Shown here piece by piece: positions 1 through 8,496 of a stretch of DNA of 38,648 nucleotides. The position numbers and the translations under genes were made by a program. Source of the stretch: Massilibacteroides sp. (lineage in GTDB: Bacteria; Bacteroidota; Bacteroidia; Bacteroidales; Tannerellaceae); assembly GCF_028705895.1 (NCBI RefSeq), contig NZ_JAQWCQ010000035.1, positions 1 to 38,648 of the forward strand. The letters are read 5' to 3'. Position 1 is the stretch's first letter, and the number at the start of each line of letters is the position of its first letter. The notes beneath the pieces were generated by a model, which worked only from the letters and a program-made list of their open reading frames with translations, did no database searches and was not told where the DNA came from.

Positions 1-109
1 AGCCAACCTCTTCGGATTGACAGACGAGGATATCTATGATGCTATTATAAACAGGTCTGAAGAGATCAAGCATGTTTTTGATATTTACAAATTAAAACTG
101 GCAAGTTGA
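1..109 (+). CDS. C-terminal end of an unidentified protein (partial)
   Basis: An open frame runs from base 2 to a TGA stop at 107-109 and gives about 35 residues, ending IYKLKLAS. The start lies outside the window. The fragment is hydrophilic and looks helical, with an LTDEDIYDAIINR stretch, but it is too short for me to assign a family. It converges on the M16 peptidase gene, whose stop is only 38 bases away, with an AT-rich palindrome at the junction. Confidence 0.6.
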   Translation, partial: ANLFGLTDEDIYDAIINRSEEIKHVFDIYKLKLAS

Positions 110-134
110 ACTTGCGAAACTTAAATACATACTA

Positions 135-157
135 ATATGAATAAATTTTATTCATAT
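135..157. terminator. AT-rich palindrome between convergent genes, possible bidirectional terminator
   Basis: ATATGAATAAA (135-145) and its exact reverse complement (147-157) flank a single T. The palindrome overlaps the stop codon of the M16 peptidase gene (148-150, minus strand) and follows the stop of the upstream plus-strand gene. As RNA it could form a stem of about nine pairs with an A/U loop. The stem has almost no GC, so its strength as a terminator is doubtful. The position between convergent genes is the main argument. Confidence 0.4.
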
Positions 158-1368
158 ATTAATGTGGAAAGATTCTCCTCTGTAAAAACTTCGTTTGCGA
201 CTTCAAGAAGTTGTGAGGCTGTTATGCTTTCTATCTTTGTAATAGCTTCCTGTAAGGTGTCGTAGCGGTTGTAGTGGAGGAAGCTTTTTCCGAGACCGAG
301 AAAGAGACCTTCTTTGTTGTCTCCGGAAACACTTAGCTGACCTACAATTTGCTTTTTTGCGGCTGTGAGTTGATTGTCTGTCAGTTTTACTTCTCGTATC
401 TTCTTTAGTTCTTTGTAAACTAATGAAGATGCTTTTTTTGCGTTTTTAGGGTCTGTTCCAAAATAGATGGCAGCCAATCCTGTATCCGTATAGTTTGTGA
501 TGCTCGAATCAACCGTATAAGCTAATCCGTTCTTTTCGCGCAGGGAGACATTCAAACGGTTATTCATGCCGGGACCTCCTATAATATTATTGAGCAAAAA
601 CAGGGGGATACGTTTGGGATCGTACATATCATATGCTTTTCCTCCAATAAGAACATGGGTCTGATGGGTCTCCTGAGCTTCTCTGCGTGTAAAGGGGACT
701 ATTAAATCCGGAGCTTTTCTTTCGTGTGTAAACTCGGGAAAAGTTAATTCAGACAGGGTGGATTCAGCCATTTTTATAATCTTATGTAATGGTTTACGCC
801 CCATGGAGAAAAACACCATATTGGAAGGCACATAGTATCTGCGAATAAATGATTTTCCGGATTCTGAGTTGAAAGAAAGCAGCGATGTTTCGTCTCCTAA
901 TATATTATGCCCAAGTGTATGTCCATTAAACAGGAAATTCTCGAATTCATCGTAGATCAACTCCGAAGGACTATCCTTATAGGAGTTTATTTCATCCAAG
1001 ATAACGTCCACCTCTTTTTCTATCTCTGACATAGGGAACTGAGAGTTGAAGACCAGATCGGTCAACAACTCGAATGCCCTGTTATAATGTTCTTCCATAA
1101 AAACAGAATAGACAAATGTCTCTTCTTTTGTAGTGTAGGCGTTTAGTTCGCCACCTACGTTCTCCATCCGGTTAAGGATATGCCAGGATTTTCTCTTTCC
1201 TGTTCCTTTAAACAGCATATGTTCTACAAAATGCGCCAGTCCGAATTCATTTTCCGCTTCATCGCGTGTTCCTGCATTTATAGCATAACCACAATAAGAT
1301 ACGGGCGAGTCTGTAGGCAAATGCACAATGCGCAGTCCGTTGGACAGCACATAGCTTGAATAACTCAT
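148..1368 (-). CDS. M16 family zinc metallopeptidase (insulinase/processing-peptidase type)
   Basis: The 406-residue protein carries the inverted zinc motif HxxEH: H46, E49 and H50 in HFVEHMLFKG, with the third ligand at E126, exactly 76 residues after H50. The C-terminal half holds the substrate-binding Arg/Tyr segment around LREKNGLAYTVDS. It is one short M16 unit of the bacterial YmxG/mitochondrial processing peptidase beta size. No signal peptide is apparent, which suggests a cytoplasmic enzyme. The ATG at 1368 lies 10 bases after the stop of the transglutaminase lipoprotein gene, so the two are probably co-transcribed. The substrate is unknown. No inactive partner subunit is encoded next to it, so a homodimer is likely. 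Confidence 0.92.
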   Translation of the reverse strand: MSYSSYVLSNGLRIVHLPTDSPVSYCGYAINAGTRDEAENEFGLAHFVEHMLFKGTGKRKSWHILNRMENVGGELNAYTTKEETFVYSVFMEEHYNRAFELLTDLVFNSQFPMSEIEKEVDVILDEINSYKDSPSELIYDEFENFLFNGHTLGHNILGDETSLLSFNSESGKSFIRRYYVPSNMVFFSMGRKPLHKIIKMAESTLSELTFPEFTHERKAPDLIVPFTRREAQETHQTHVLIGGKAYDMYDPKRIPLFLLNNIIGGPGMNNRLNVSLREKNGLAYTVDSSITNYTDTGLAAIYFGTDPKNAKKASSLVYKELKKIREVKLTDNQLTAAKKQIVGQLSVSGDNKEGLFLGLGKSFLHYNRYDTLQEAITKIESITASQLLEVANEVFTEENLSTLIYE

Positions 1369-1378
1369 AGGTTTATAC

Positions 1379-4042
1379 TTATAGCTTATGTATCACTTTC
1401 ATCATCTGTTCTCCAAGTCCAATCGTATATCCCTGTGATACGAACACGATACGTCCGAATGTATCGGCAATAACAAATACAGGCAGAGTATTGCTATTCG
1501 GTAGGTTTGCTCCTTTCATTAACATATTGGTGATTGTTTGGTTGGAATCAATGCCGTAAGTAATCGTTTCAGGCAATGTGCCAAACTCTTTTGTGTCGAA
1601 GTTCTTCCATCCTTGTTCATCTTTGAAAAGAAGCACCATGCTACGCCCCCATTTGTTGAAATCGTTAGCGAGATGAGCAATATCTCGCATTGCATGATTG
1701 GTCGGCTCCTGACGAGCGCCTAAAATACCGACAATAAAATAGCCACGTCCTGTTGTTGTAAGGATACTTACTTCTTCGCCATTATCAGCACGTTTAAATT
1801 TACCTTCTGCATCCATACTTCCGATCACCTGCACTTCATCTTCGCTTTCACGCATCACTAATTCCGTCTGTATTGTCTTTCCCGCTTCTATCGTAAAGAA
1901 AGTCATTCGGGATAACACACTGCCATTTGCCATTCGCGTACCCGATACAAGCACATAGTTTCCTTCATCTAAGGAAAGCGGCTGCTTTAAAATGCCGGCC
2001 CAAGTATTACCAAGTCCCATATCCACATTCGCATTACCCCGGAAATTAAGCGTCTGCAATGTTCCGTCAGGTCGTATTTTAGAAATAGTGAAATGACTAT
2101 AGTATTTGGGATTTTCCAACGCTTTAATGGGTTTGTAAGTTGCTACAACTTTCCCCTGAAGAGCGACTACCTGTTCGGCTGCATCAAAGTCAACATCCAC
2201 CCAGTTGCCATCTTTGTTAAATTGGATCTTTCGTGCCACCGGTTCAATACGGGCAGGAATGCCCAGACTTCTCGCCAACGAGATAAAGAAAATAGTACGG
2301 GATTGAACATCTGCAACGCGCCCTTTCCATACCCCTATCGGCATAACCGGAATGCTCTGCGGATTCAACGCATCATTTACTGTAATATTTTTCTTCACCC
2401 AATCCACCAACACCATAGGATCTTCCTTAGCTTCTTTTGCTAAAGATGCATCTATTTCCTGTTGGAAAAAGCCTTTGTAGGCAGTAATCAATTCATTCGC
2501 CACACGAGGATTCAGCACATAATCAGCAAACAAGTCCTGATTATCCATAATACTATGTTGTAAATGATCGCGCAAAACACTTGCGGGTGTATCACGAAGG
2601 TCTTTAGCGGAAACTACACGCAAAAGATCCAAAGCCTTGTTTCTCTCTTCAGCAGGAGTCTCACGAAGGAATGTCTCTATTTCTTTCCAATTACCGCGAC
2701 TGCCAATCAGGAAGTTTTCTGTTTTCTCCGCATCAATTCCTAATTCCTTTGCCAACGCTTCGGCCTTCTCTTCTGTATAGAATGTTGCCACATAGGCATT
2801 ACGGATTTCATCTTCTTCAAGTAAACGCTTTGCATTCTCGGCCTTTTGCTCTTCTGTTACCTCTGCCGGAATAGCTCCGTCAACAGGCGGCACAACGTCC
2901 AAATCAATAGTCGGGACAGCATCGCCAGGTTTTTTATCTAAAGTAATCGTGATCTGTTCGTCTTTCCCAAAAGAGATTTTATGAAATCCGAACTGTCCAT
3001 CCTTTGAAGCCCAGGCAAGCATATCGCCTTTCCCTGCTGAAAGAAAAGTTTTCCCTTCTGCATCTGTGGTTTTACGCGCTACACTGTTAAACTCAGCATA
3101 ATTATATATTTTAAACTCAACCAGTGCACCGGCTACAGGTCTGTCGTCCTTATCTACAACACGCACAATCGTTTTTGCCGTCGGAGCATAATTATTGATT
3201 ACATTCACTTCGGTATAGGCATCAGTCACCTGCATCACTTCTTCCGGCCCGGTGTAATGACCGAATACTTTTGTATGCATCAACATACCGCGATAAGCAG
3301 GACCGTTAAACCAACCCAGATTCAATATTGGCTCCGGCTCGCAAGCACCTAAAAAATACCATTTTCCATTTACCCAAGCCTCTACCCAAGCATGGTTATC
3401 GTCTGTATGAGCCCAACGTGGAGTATAAACCTGACGAGCAGGAATACCGACTGCGCGTAAAGCAGCAGTTGTGAAAGTAGATTCCTCCCCACAACGCCCG
3501 TAAGCTGTTTTCACAGAAGCCAACGGAGAACTGGTTCGCGCGTCTGAAGGCGTATAAATTACTTTTTCATGACACCAATGATTTACCTCAAGCACAGCAT
3601 CGTATAAAGACAGTCCCTTTACACGATCTTTTAACTCGTCATAGAAAACCATCCGGCTCTCATCCAGATTTTCATTATTTATGCGTACAGGCAATACAAA
3701 ATGTCGGAATATCTCTTCAGGAATGCTATCTCCCCAAGGCATCTCCTGCTTTGCCATAAAAGTAGTACGTACGCTTCGTAAATATAAGTCACCGTCATAG
3801 TCGGTCACATCACCTATCGGCATATAGGCGTATAGAAAAGTAAGCGCTTCCTTTTCCTGAGGAGTCATTTCTGTATGGAAAACAGAAAAAAGATCATTGT
3901 TGGAAAAAGCAGCCTTCTTAGCGTTAAAGTCTGTCTCTACCTTAGCCCTGAATGCACTATCAGTAATAAAGTGCTGCTCTTTTTTAGCACAACTCAATAA
4001 AATAACGGAAGATAATAATGAGTATAGAATCGTTTTCTTCAT
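1379..4042 (-). CDS. Transglutaminase-domain lipoprotein with degenerate second transglutaminase-like region and thioredoxin-like C-terminus
   Basis: The protein has 887 residues and a lipoprotein signal with Cys at 18 (SSVILLSC). An N-terminal transglutaminase core (about 110-245) has C184 in GRCGEES and H217 in DNHAWVEAW; the third catalytic position is probably E235. An Ig/carboxypeptidase-regulatory-like domain follows (about 288-370), then a helical charged region (about 395-545). A second transglutaminase-like block (about 545-625) ends in SLGIPARI, like the first core (AVGIPARQ), but has Val at the Cys position. The last 130 residues look thioredoxin-like, with a TLP segment at 852-854 but no CxxC. 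It is probably envelope-anchored. Such transglutaminase folds may act as proteases or peptide modifiers, but the actual reaction is unknown. It is first in a two-gene unit with the M16 peptidase. Confidence 0.85.
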   Translation of the reverse strand: MKKTILYSLLSSVILLSCAKKEQHFITDSAFRAKVETDFNAKKAAFSNNDLFSVFHTEMTPQEKEALTFLYAYMPIGDVTDYDGDLYLRSVRTTFMAKQEMPWGDSIPEEIFRHFVLPVRINNENLDESRMVFYDELKDRVKGLSLYDAVLEVNHWCHEKVIYTPSDARTSSPLASVKTAYGRCGEESTFTTAALRAVGIPARQVYTPRWAHTDDNHAWVEAWVNGKWYFLGACEPEPILNLGWFNGPAYRGMLMHTKVFGHYTGPEEVMQVTDAYTEVNVINNYAPTAKTIVRVVDKDDRPVAGALVEFKIYNYAEFNSVARKTTDAEGKTFLSAGKGDMLAWASKDGQFGFHKISFGKDEQITITLDKKPGDAVPTIDLDVVPPVDGAIPAEVTEEQKAENAKRLLEEDEIRNAYVATFYTEEKAEALAKELGIDAEKTENFLIGSRGNWKEIETFLRETPAEERNKALDLLRVVSAKDLRDTPASVLRDHLQHSIMDNQDLFADYVLNPRVANELITAYKGFFQQEIDASLAKEAKEDPMVLVDWVKKNITVNDALNPQSIPVMPIGVWKGRVADVQSRTIFFISLARSLGIPARIEPVARKIQFNKDGNWVDVDFDAAEQVVALQGKVVATYKPIKALENPKYYSHFTISKIRPDGTLQTLNFRGNANVDMGLGNTWAGILKQPLSLDEGNYVLVSGTRMANGSVLSRMTFFTIEAGKTIQTELVMRESEDEVQVIGSMDAEGKFKRADNGEEVSILTTTGRGYFIVGILGARQEPTNHAMRDIAHLANDFNKWGRSMVLLFKDEQGWKNFDTKEFGTLPETITYGIDSNQTITNMLMKGANLPNSNTLPVFVIADTFGRIVFVSQGYTIGLGEQMMKVIHKL

Positions 4043-4085
4043 GCTTATATATGAATCTAAGTGAATGGTATTTACAATATAAGCA

Positions 4086-4094
4086 GCAAAGATA
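4086..4094 (-). promoter_or_regulatory. Bacteroides-type -7 box upstream of the transglutaminase/M16 unit
   Basis: Read on the minus strand, TATCTTTGC matches TAnnTTTGY exactly and lies 43 bases upstream of the ATG at 4042. The start site would fall near 4079. The -33 position does not show TTTG, so only half of the consensus is present. Confidence 0.5.
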
Positions 4095-4161
4095 CATATA
4101 ATCTAATAAACAGTTCTGTATAGTCTTTGTATTACTGAAGTTCTAATAAATTTTAGTTAAG

Positions 4162-4212
4162 TCTCCTATATTTTTTCTTTTGACCGCCATCAATAGGAAA
4201 AAATATAGGAGA
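4162..4212 (-). repeat. 16-base perfect inverted repeat at the 3' end of the PUL, probable terminator hairpin
   Basis: TCTCCTATATTTTTTC (4162-4177) and its exact reverse complement (4197-4212) flank a 19-base loop. The repeat begins 30 bases past the stop of the last PUL gene (4242, minus strand) and well before the next gene. It may stop PUL transcription or protect the 3' end. It lacks a GC-rich stem followed by a separate T-run, so it is not a textbook intrinsic terminator. A protein-binding site is an alternative. Confidence 0.55.
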
Positions 4213-4241
4213 GAAATTTAAATATCGTAGGCATGCAAAAC

Positions 4242-6284
4242 TTAATTCCTGACCGGGAATTCTGTTATTCTTAAAGTAGTACAACCAAATGGAATTAATT
4301 CAATAGTTTCTTCAGGCAAAGTATCCGGGCCTTGTTGCGTAAAGAAAGGAACAGAACCGGCCGATCCGCGGTACATTGTCCAGGAAGGTATCTGCCGTCC
4401 TTTGCCGATAATCTTGATGGGAGCATCCTCTAATGTCCAGGGATATCGCGAAATTATTGATGATTTCTCTACCTTAAAATGTTCGTCTATTGCTTCCGGT
4501 TTTAGTTGACGAGAGGTAAGAGCATAATTCCAAGGAGAACCGGAGGTTACTTCGTAATACCATGATCCGTAATTTTTTATTTTCTCTGCTTCCATAGACT
4601 TCTTCGCCCATTTTTCTTCCATCTTAAGCGAATAGATCAGCGGACCTCTTTCTATGACCGCCCCATGGTCAAACCAGTACGACGCCTCTATATGCATAGG
4701 CAATTCGAGCGTGAGTTTATCTCCTTGCTGCCATTCGCGGTTAATTCGTACGATTTCACCCCGATATACGTCTGCGGGTATTACTTCTCCATTCAAACGG
4801 ACAACAGGTTGTTTACACCATGCCGGCACACGCAAATGAAAGGGAAAGAACGTCTTCTTGACCTTTTTATCGACAAAACGGATCGTGAAGTTTATCGTTT
4901 CTTCAAAAGGATAGGCTGTTTCTTCTTTTAGTTGAACCTCTGTTCCGTTTGCGACTTTTATTGTAGCATTCGATGGTGCATAAACCAGTGCTGCCACTCC
5001 ATTATCGGCCGTAGCATACCAAAGGTTCTGTACTAATTTTGGCCAACCTTGATGCATATTCGACGTACAACAGGGATATCCGGTCAGTACCCCATGTAAA
5101 TTATCCGTATCCTCGTGAGGGGTCACGAAATCACGCCAACTCCGGCTTATCGCTATCTGATTGATCTGATGATAATACTGGCGAGCCGAGAAATCGTCTG
5201 TTATTTGAGTAGGCAGAACGTTATAAGCAATGCGTTCCAGATGATCAGCCCATTGTACATCTCCGGTGATTTCGAGCATTTTTTCTAATGAATACATCAT
5301 CTCAACAGCCGTACAAAGTTCCGAACCGAGATTCGGGTTTCCAAAGCGGAGCAATTCATCGCCCGCCCATAAACCTGTCGGAAATGCAATCGTATTCCGC
5401 ATATCGGTAACCGCCTTTTTCACGGCCTGAATCTGCTTCGCGTCTTTGTTCTGTTGATAATAGATCACCGGTTCTTTAAAACCTTGCGCCAGATTCACAC
5501 AATGAAGACTATGTTGACGCTTCAGGTGATCCTGATTCAGGAAAATATCCGTCCAATTCAATGTCTGTTTATGAATCAACTCTCCCAATTCCAGCAGAAA
5601 TTCTTCCCCTGTAATGTTATAGAGCCAATACACCACCAACAAGTTATCGCCACCACGCTGTTCACCCCAGAAAGTCCAGTTTCCAAGTGGAGTTTTAGGC
5701 AATTCCTGCAACTGATACTTAAAATAATTGGTCAGGAAAGAAATTACACGTTCGTCACCCGTTGCCGAATAGTATTGTTGCATAACTTTCAGCATCACCA
5801 TTTTGGGCCACCAGTCATATGAATTTCCGCGCTGTAATCCCGGCTCATTCGGACGATCCGTATCAGGCCCGAAGTAACCATTTGGTTTCTGCGAAGCTAA
5901 TGCCCATTCAATCCATGGCTGCACCTTATCAATAAGTGCCTTGTCATTCAGAATATAAGCCAAGGGCAATAATCCGTCAATCCAATAAGGCCCTCTCTCC
6001 CAGACATCACCATCACCACCGAGCCATCCGTTACGCGGCCCCATCACCGCTACATAAACCGAGTCTAAATGTCCGGTCATTCCCGTAGCCATACGCAAAA
6101 GCTGTTCCTCCAGCCATCCTTCGGGCTTAATCGCACCAATAGGGAGTTCAACATAAGGCTTTGTCAGCAAAGGAGCCCGATTGTTCAGATAATTACCACT
6201 AAGGTTTCCCTCAGAAGGAGGCATGGCCATAGCGAACATAGTTGTTACAAATAGTGATACAAATACTAATGTGATTCGTTTCAT
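4242..6284 (-). CDS. Divergent GH127-type (DUF1680) glycoside hydrolase
   Basis: This is a 680-residue secreted protein with a signal peptide (about 1-20, ending AMA). The fold signature is an (alpha/alpha)6 barrel followed by beta-sandwich domains. GH127 beta-L-arabinofuranosidases use a zinc-bound cysteine nucleophile held by Glu-x-Cys and Cys-Cys. The equivalents here are E322-L-C324 and C405-C406 (YPCCTSN). A D308/E309 pair in WAGDELL sits near the expected acid/base position, but the spacing differs from the other two GH127-type proteins of this locus. The N-terminal block GPRNGWLGGDGDVWERGPYWIDG marks a distinct subgroup. It is last in the PUL operon, 30 bases after its neighbour. Activity on beta-L-arabinofuranose is plausible but less certain than for the two upstream paralogues. 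Confidence 0.82.
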   Translation of the reverse strand: MKRITLVFVSLFVTTMFAMAMPPSEGNLSGNYLNNRAPLLTKPYVELPIGAIKPEGWLEEQLLRMATGMTGHLDSVYVAVMGPRNGWLGGDGDVWERGPYWIDGLLPLAYILNDKALIDKVQPWIEWALASQKPNGYFGPDTDRPNEPGLQRGNSYDWWPKMVMLKVMQQYYSATGDERVISFLTNYFKYQLQELPKTPLGNWTFWGEQRGGDNLLVVYWLYNITGEEFLLELGELIHKQTLNWTDIFLNQDHLKRQHSLHCVNLAQGFKEPVIYYQQNKDAKQIQAVKKAVTDMRNTIAFPTGLWAGDELLRFGNPNLGSELCTAVEMMYSLEKMLEITGDVQWADHLERIAYNVLPTQITDDFSARQYYHQINQIAISRSWRDFVTPHEDTDNLHGVLTGYPCCTSNMHQGWPKLVQNLWYATADNGVAALVYAPSNATIKVANGTEVQLKEETAYPFEETINFTIRFVDKKVKKTFFPFHLRVPAWCKQPVVRLNGEVIPADVYRGEIVRINREWQQGDKLTLELPMHIEASYWFDHGAVIERGPLIYSLKMEEKWAKKSMEAEKIKNYGSWYYEVTSGSPWNYALTSRQLKPEAIDEHFKVEKSSIISRYPWTLEDAPIKIIGKGRQIPSWTMYRGSAGSVPFFTQQGPDTLPEETIELIPFGCTTLRITEFPVRN

Positions 6285-6314
6285 GATATATTTATGTTAT
6301 TTGATAATTTATAC

Positions 6315-7442
6315 TTACTCTCCCGGAAATTCCAATGTACTTTTACCTAAATCTTTCGATGTTGCCAAAGCAATAGTCCGCTGTTCTTCCCCATTCTCCC
6401 GGCTCACCGCACAGTAGAAATGATAAACAATCCCATTATAATTAATCACACAAGGTTTATGAGCGTACTGCATATCATACGATTCGGAGGGAGTGATTAG
6501 ATCTTCTCCCGCCCAAAGTGTCCAGTTCACCAGATCATAGGAACAGGCAAACCTATCAAACGCTTTTGGTCTCCAGCCCGCTCCAAAGTAAAACATCACC
6601 CAGAGATCATCCATCTTCGTAATATAGGCATCACCGCTGATTCCACTTCCATGATCAATAACCGGTTCGTCACGGTATCTCTTCCAGTTCAGCATATTAT
6701 CCGACACAGCCAGACCGATCCGCTCAGCTCTTGCCTGTCCGGGAATTTCCGCATCGTTGTTCTTAGCATTGTAAAACATGACAAAAGGGGCTCCTAATGT
6801 TTTATCTTTGTCATAAATAACCGAACTTTTATAGATCGTTTCCGTTTCATACCAACGAGCATCCTCATCCGTAGGTAACATAACCGGACGTTCAGGTCTC
6901 TGCCATTCAACCGGCAGAGTCAAATTCGTTGTATATGCAACGCCAACGCCTAACATTCCCACTTCGTAACCTTCCGTCGCACCTCCCAGATAGGACATCC
7001 AATATTTGTTATCATACTTATTTACTTCGTATGAGCCCCCCCATTCATAATCCTGCAAGGCAATATAGCCCGCCTTCTGATTGGCATCCCAGGTATTTTC
7101 CGTAAAAGAAAGCAGCTTCCCTTTCGTCTTCCAGGATAGAAGATCAGCACTGGTGGCCAACATCGTTTCATAGCCCTTTCCATCGAATACGATATAGATC
7201 ATGTACCACAAATCACCCTGCCTGAAAACACTCGGACTATCGACCATCTTACCCTTATCCTCCGGTACCATTATCAAGCCATACTTATAAGGTGTCTTCA
7301 CCTTTTCATACACCCCGTTCATAATGGCATGACTAATAAACGCATCTTTTGTTTGTTCTTTAGGCTGACAGCAAGAACTAAAGACAAGTAGCGACGCGAG
7401 TAGAAATGTTGGCGCTGGAAAGTTTTTAAATTTCATTTTCAT
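6315..7442 (-). CDS. Lipoprotein with five-bladed beta-propeller glycosidase fold (GH43/GH130/GH32-like)
   Basis: From the ATG at 7442 the protein has 375 residues. The open frame extends to a TTG at 7454 that overlaps the preceding stop, but ATG gives a normal lipoprotein signal (MKMKFKNFPAP...LLVFSSCC, lipid Cys about 24). Blade-like repeats include LWYMIYIVF, KYWMSYLGG, PFVMFYNAKN, LWVMFYFGAG and IVYHFYCAVS, each near a WKR/W-type turn. Acidic residues at candidate catalytic positions are the Asp in MVDSPSV, the Glu in YETETIYKSS and the Asp in ISGDAYI. This resembles GH43, GH32 or GH130 enzymes, and I cannot choose between them by eye. It sits between another propeller protein and a GH127-type enzyme, so it probably trims arabinose- or mannose-containing oligosaccharides. 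Confidence 0.72.
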   Translation of the reverse strand: MKMKFKNFPAPTFLLASLLVFSSCCQPKEQTKDAFISHAIMNGVYEKVKTPYKYGLIMVPEDKGKMVDSPSVFRQGDLWYMIYIVFDGKGYETMLATSADLLSWKTKGKLLSFTENTWDANQKAGYIALQDYEWGGSYEVNKYDNKYWMSYLGGATEGYEVGMLGVGVAYTTNLTLPVEWQRPERPVMLPTDEDARWYETETIYKSSVIYDKDKTLGAPFVMFYNAKNNDAEIPGQARAERIGLAVSDNMLNWKRYRDEPVIDHGSGISGDAYITKMDDLWVMFYFGAGWRPKAFDRFACSYDLVNWTLWAGEDLITPSESYDMQYAHKPCVINYNGIVYHFYCAVSRENGEEQRTIALATSKDLGKSTLEFPGE

Positions 7443-7450
7443 ATTTAATT

Positions 7451-8413
7451 TCAAAAATCCAATGTATGTTTGTTATAGAAAGCGACACCAATCTGTTCCA
7501 ACGTTTTATTTCTTCCATTATACCATAATATCCATCTGTCTTTTTCTTGTATGGCATAAGGTTTATAACAAGCGTCCGCATCCCATTTTCCGGGTGTTGG
7601 TGCAATAATCGGATTCCCTGAATACCTCTCCCATCTATCAATCCCATTTTTGGAACGAGCCATACCTATTTGAGCATAATGAAGATTACGGAATCCGATA
7701 TAGAACATGAGATAATCATTCTCTCTTTTAACGACTTGGCATGCAGTAACTTTATGCTGCTCCCAAACATTATCAGGGTCAGCATCGAACACCGGAGTTT
7801 TTTGTTTTGTCCAATTAAGTCCGTCAGGGCTGGTAGCATAACCAATCGCGTCAGGCTCATACTGGTCACCCCCTGAATACCACATTTTAAACAGATTCTC
7901 TTTTTCGTCCCAAATCACATGAGGGCACATAACAGCAACTTTTTCCCACTCTTCTTCTGCGGATATAACGGGCTTGTCACTCATCCGTTTAAAGTTTATA
8001 CCATCAATGCTGGTTGCATATCCTATCCAGGAATATTTTGATTGCGCTTGTCCTGTGTACCACATATGATATATGTTTCCTTTTTTGACAACAATAGGAC
8101 GGTTCACTTCTTCTTCCCAATATGTTTTAGAATTAGGAGCTAATATTATTTCAGGACTACTCCAATTTATACCATCTGTACTGGTTGAAAGAGCCAGACT
8201 CTTTTTAGGTCGCCAGGAACAATACATTTTATATATTCCATCTTCTTTTAAAACTGAAATATCAAAGATAGTTCCAAGATCACCTCCTCCTAAAACCGGA
8301 CTTTCATATTTTCTCCATGAACCTTTTTCTTGCCCAGTAAGATATGCCGGAATAGTAAAAGTTATCATTAAAAGAATAAACGAAGTGACTTTAAAATTTC
8401 TCATATTTCTCAT
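7451..8413 (-). CDS. Secreted five-bladed beta-propeller protein, GH130/GH43-like glycosidase or phosphorylase
   Basis: The protein has 320 residues with a signal peptide ending near Q28. Five internal repeats mark the blades: LALSTSTDGINW, IGYATSIDGINF, IGYATSPDGLNW, IGMARSKNGIDRW and IGVAFYNKHTLDF. Each is preceded by an aromatic-rich strand such as YHMWYTGQ, FKMWYSGGD or WILWYNGRN. The pattern is shared by GH130, GH43 and GH32 propellers, so the exact family is unresolved. Conserved-looking polar residues at the strand entrances (NRP, CPH, HKVTACQ, KPY) could line an active site. The downstream propeller gene begins 9 bases after the stop, implying tight translational linkage. The two proteins are not close copies of each other. 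Confidence 0.7.
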   Translation of the reverse strand: MRNMRNFKVTSFILLMITFTIPAYLTGQEKGSWRKYESPVLGGGDLGTIFDISVLKEDGIYKMYCSWRPKKSLALSTSTDGINWSSPEIILAPNSKTYWEEEVNRPIVVKKGNIYHMWYTGQAQSKYSWIGYATSIDGINFKRMSDKPVISAEEEWEKVAVMCPHVIWDEKENLFKMWYSGGDQYEPDAIGYATSPDGLNWTKQKTPVFDADPDNVWEQHKVTACQVVKRENDYLMFYIGFRNLHYAQIGMARSKNGIDRWERYSGNPIIAPTPGKWDADACYKPYAIQEKDRWILWYNGRNKTLEQIGVAFYNKHTLDF

Positions 8414-8496
8414 AATATTATTTTATTTAAAATGGCTCATTGTTAGAATTAACATACCAGGGAATTTTCTTAAAGGGCTTAGTCCCCTAACGTTTT

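Noticed and set aside
8414-8496. Possible terminator inside the PUL in the 83-base gap before the propeller gene
   Set aside because: Only a 4-pair AGGG/CCCT stem can be drawn, with no T-run on the minus strand; it is too weak to call.
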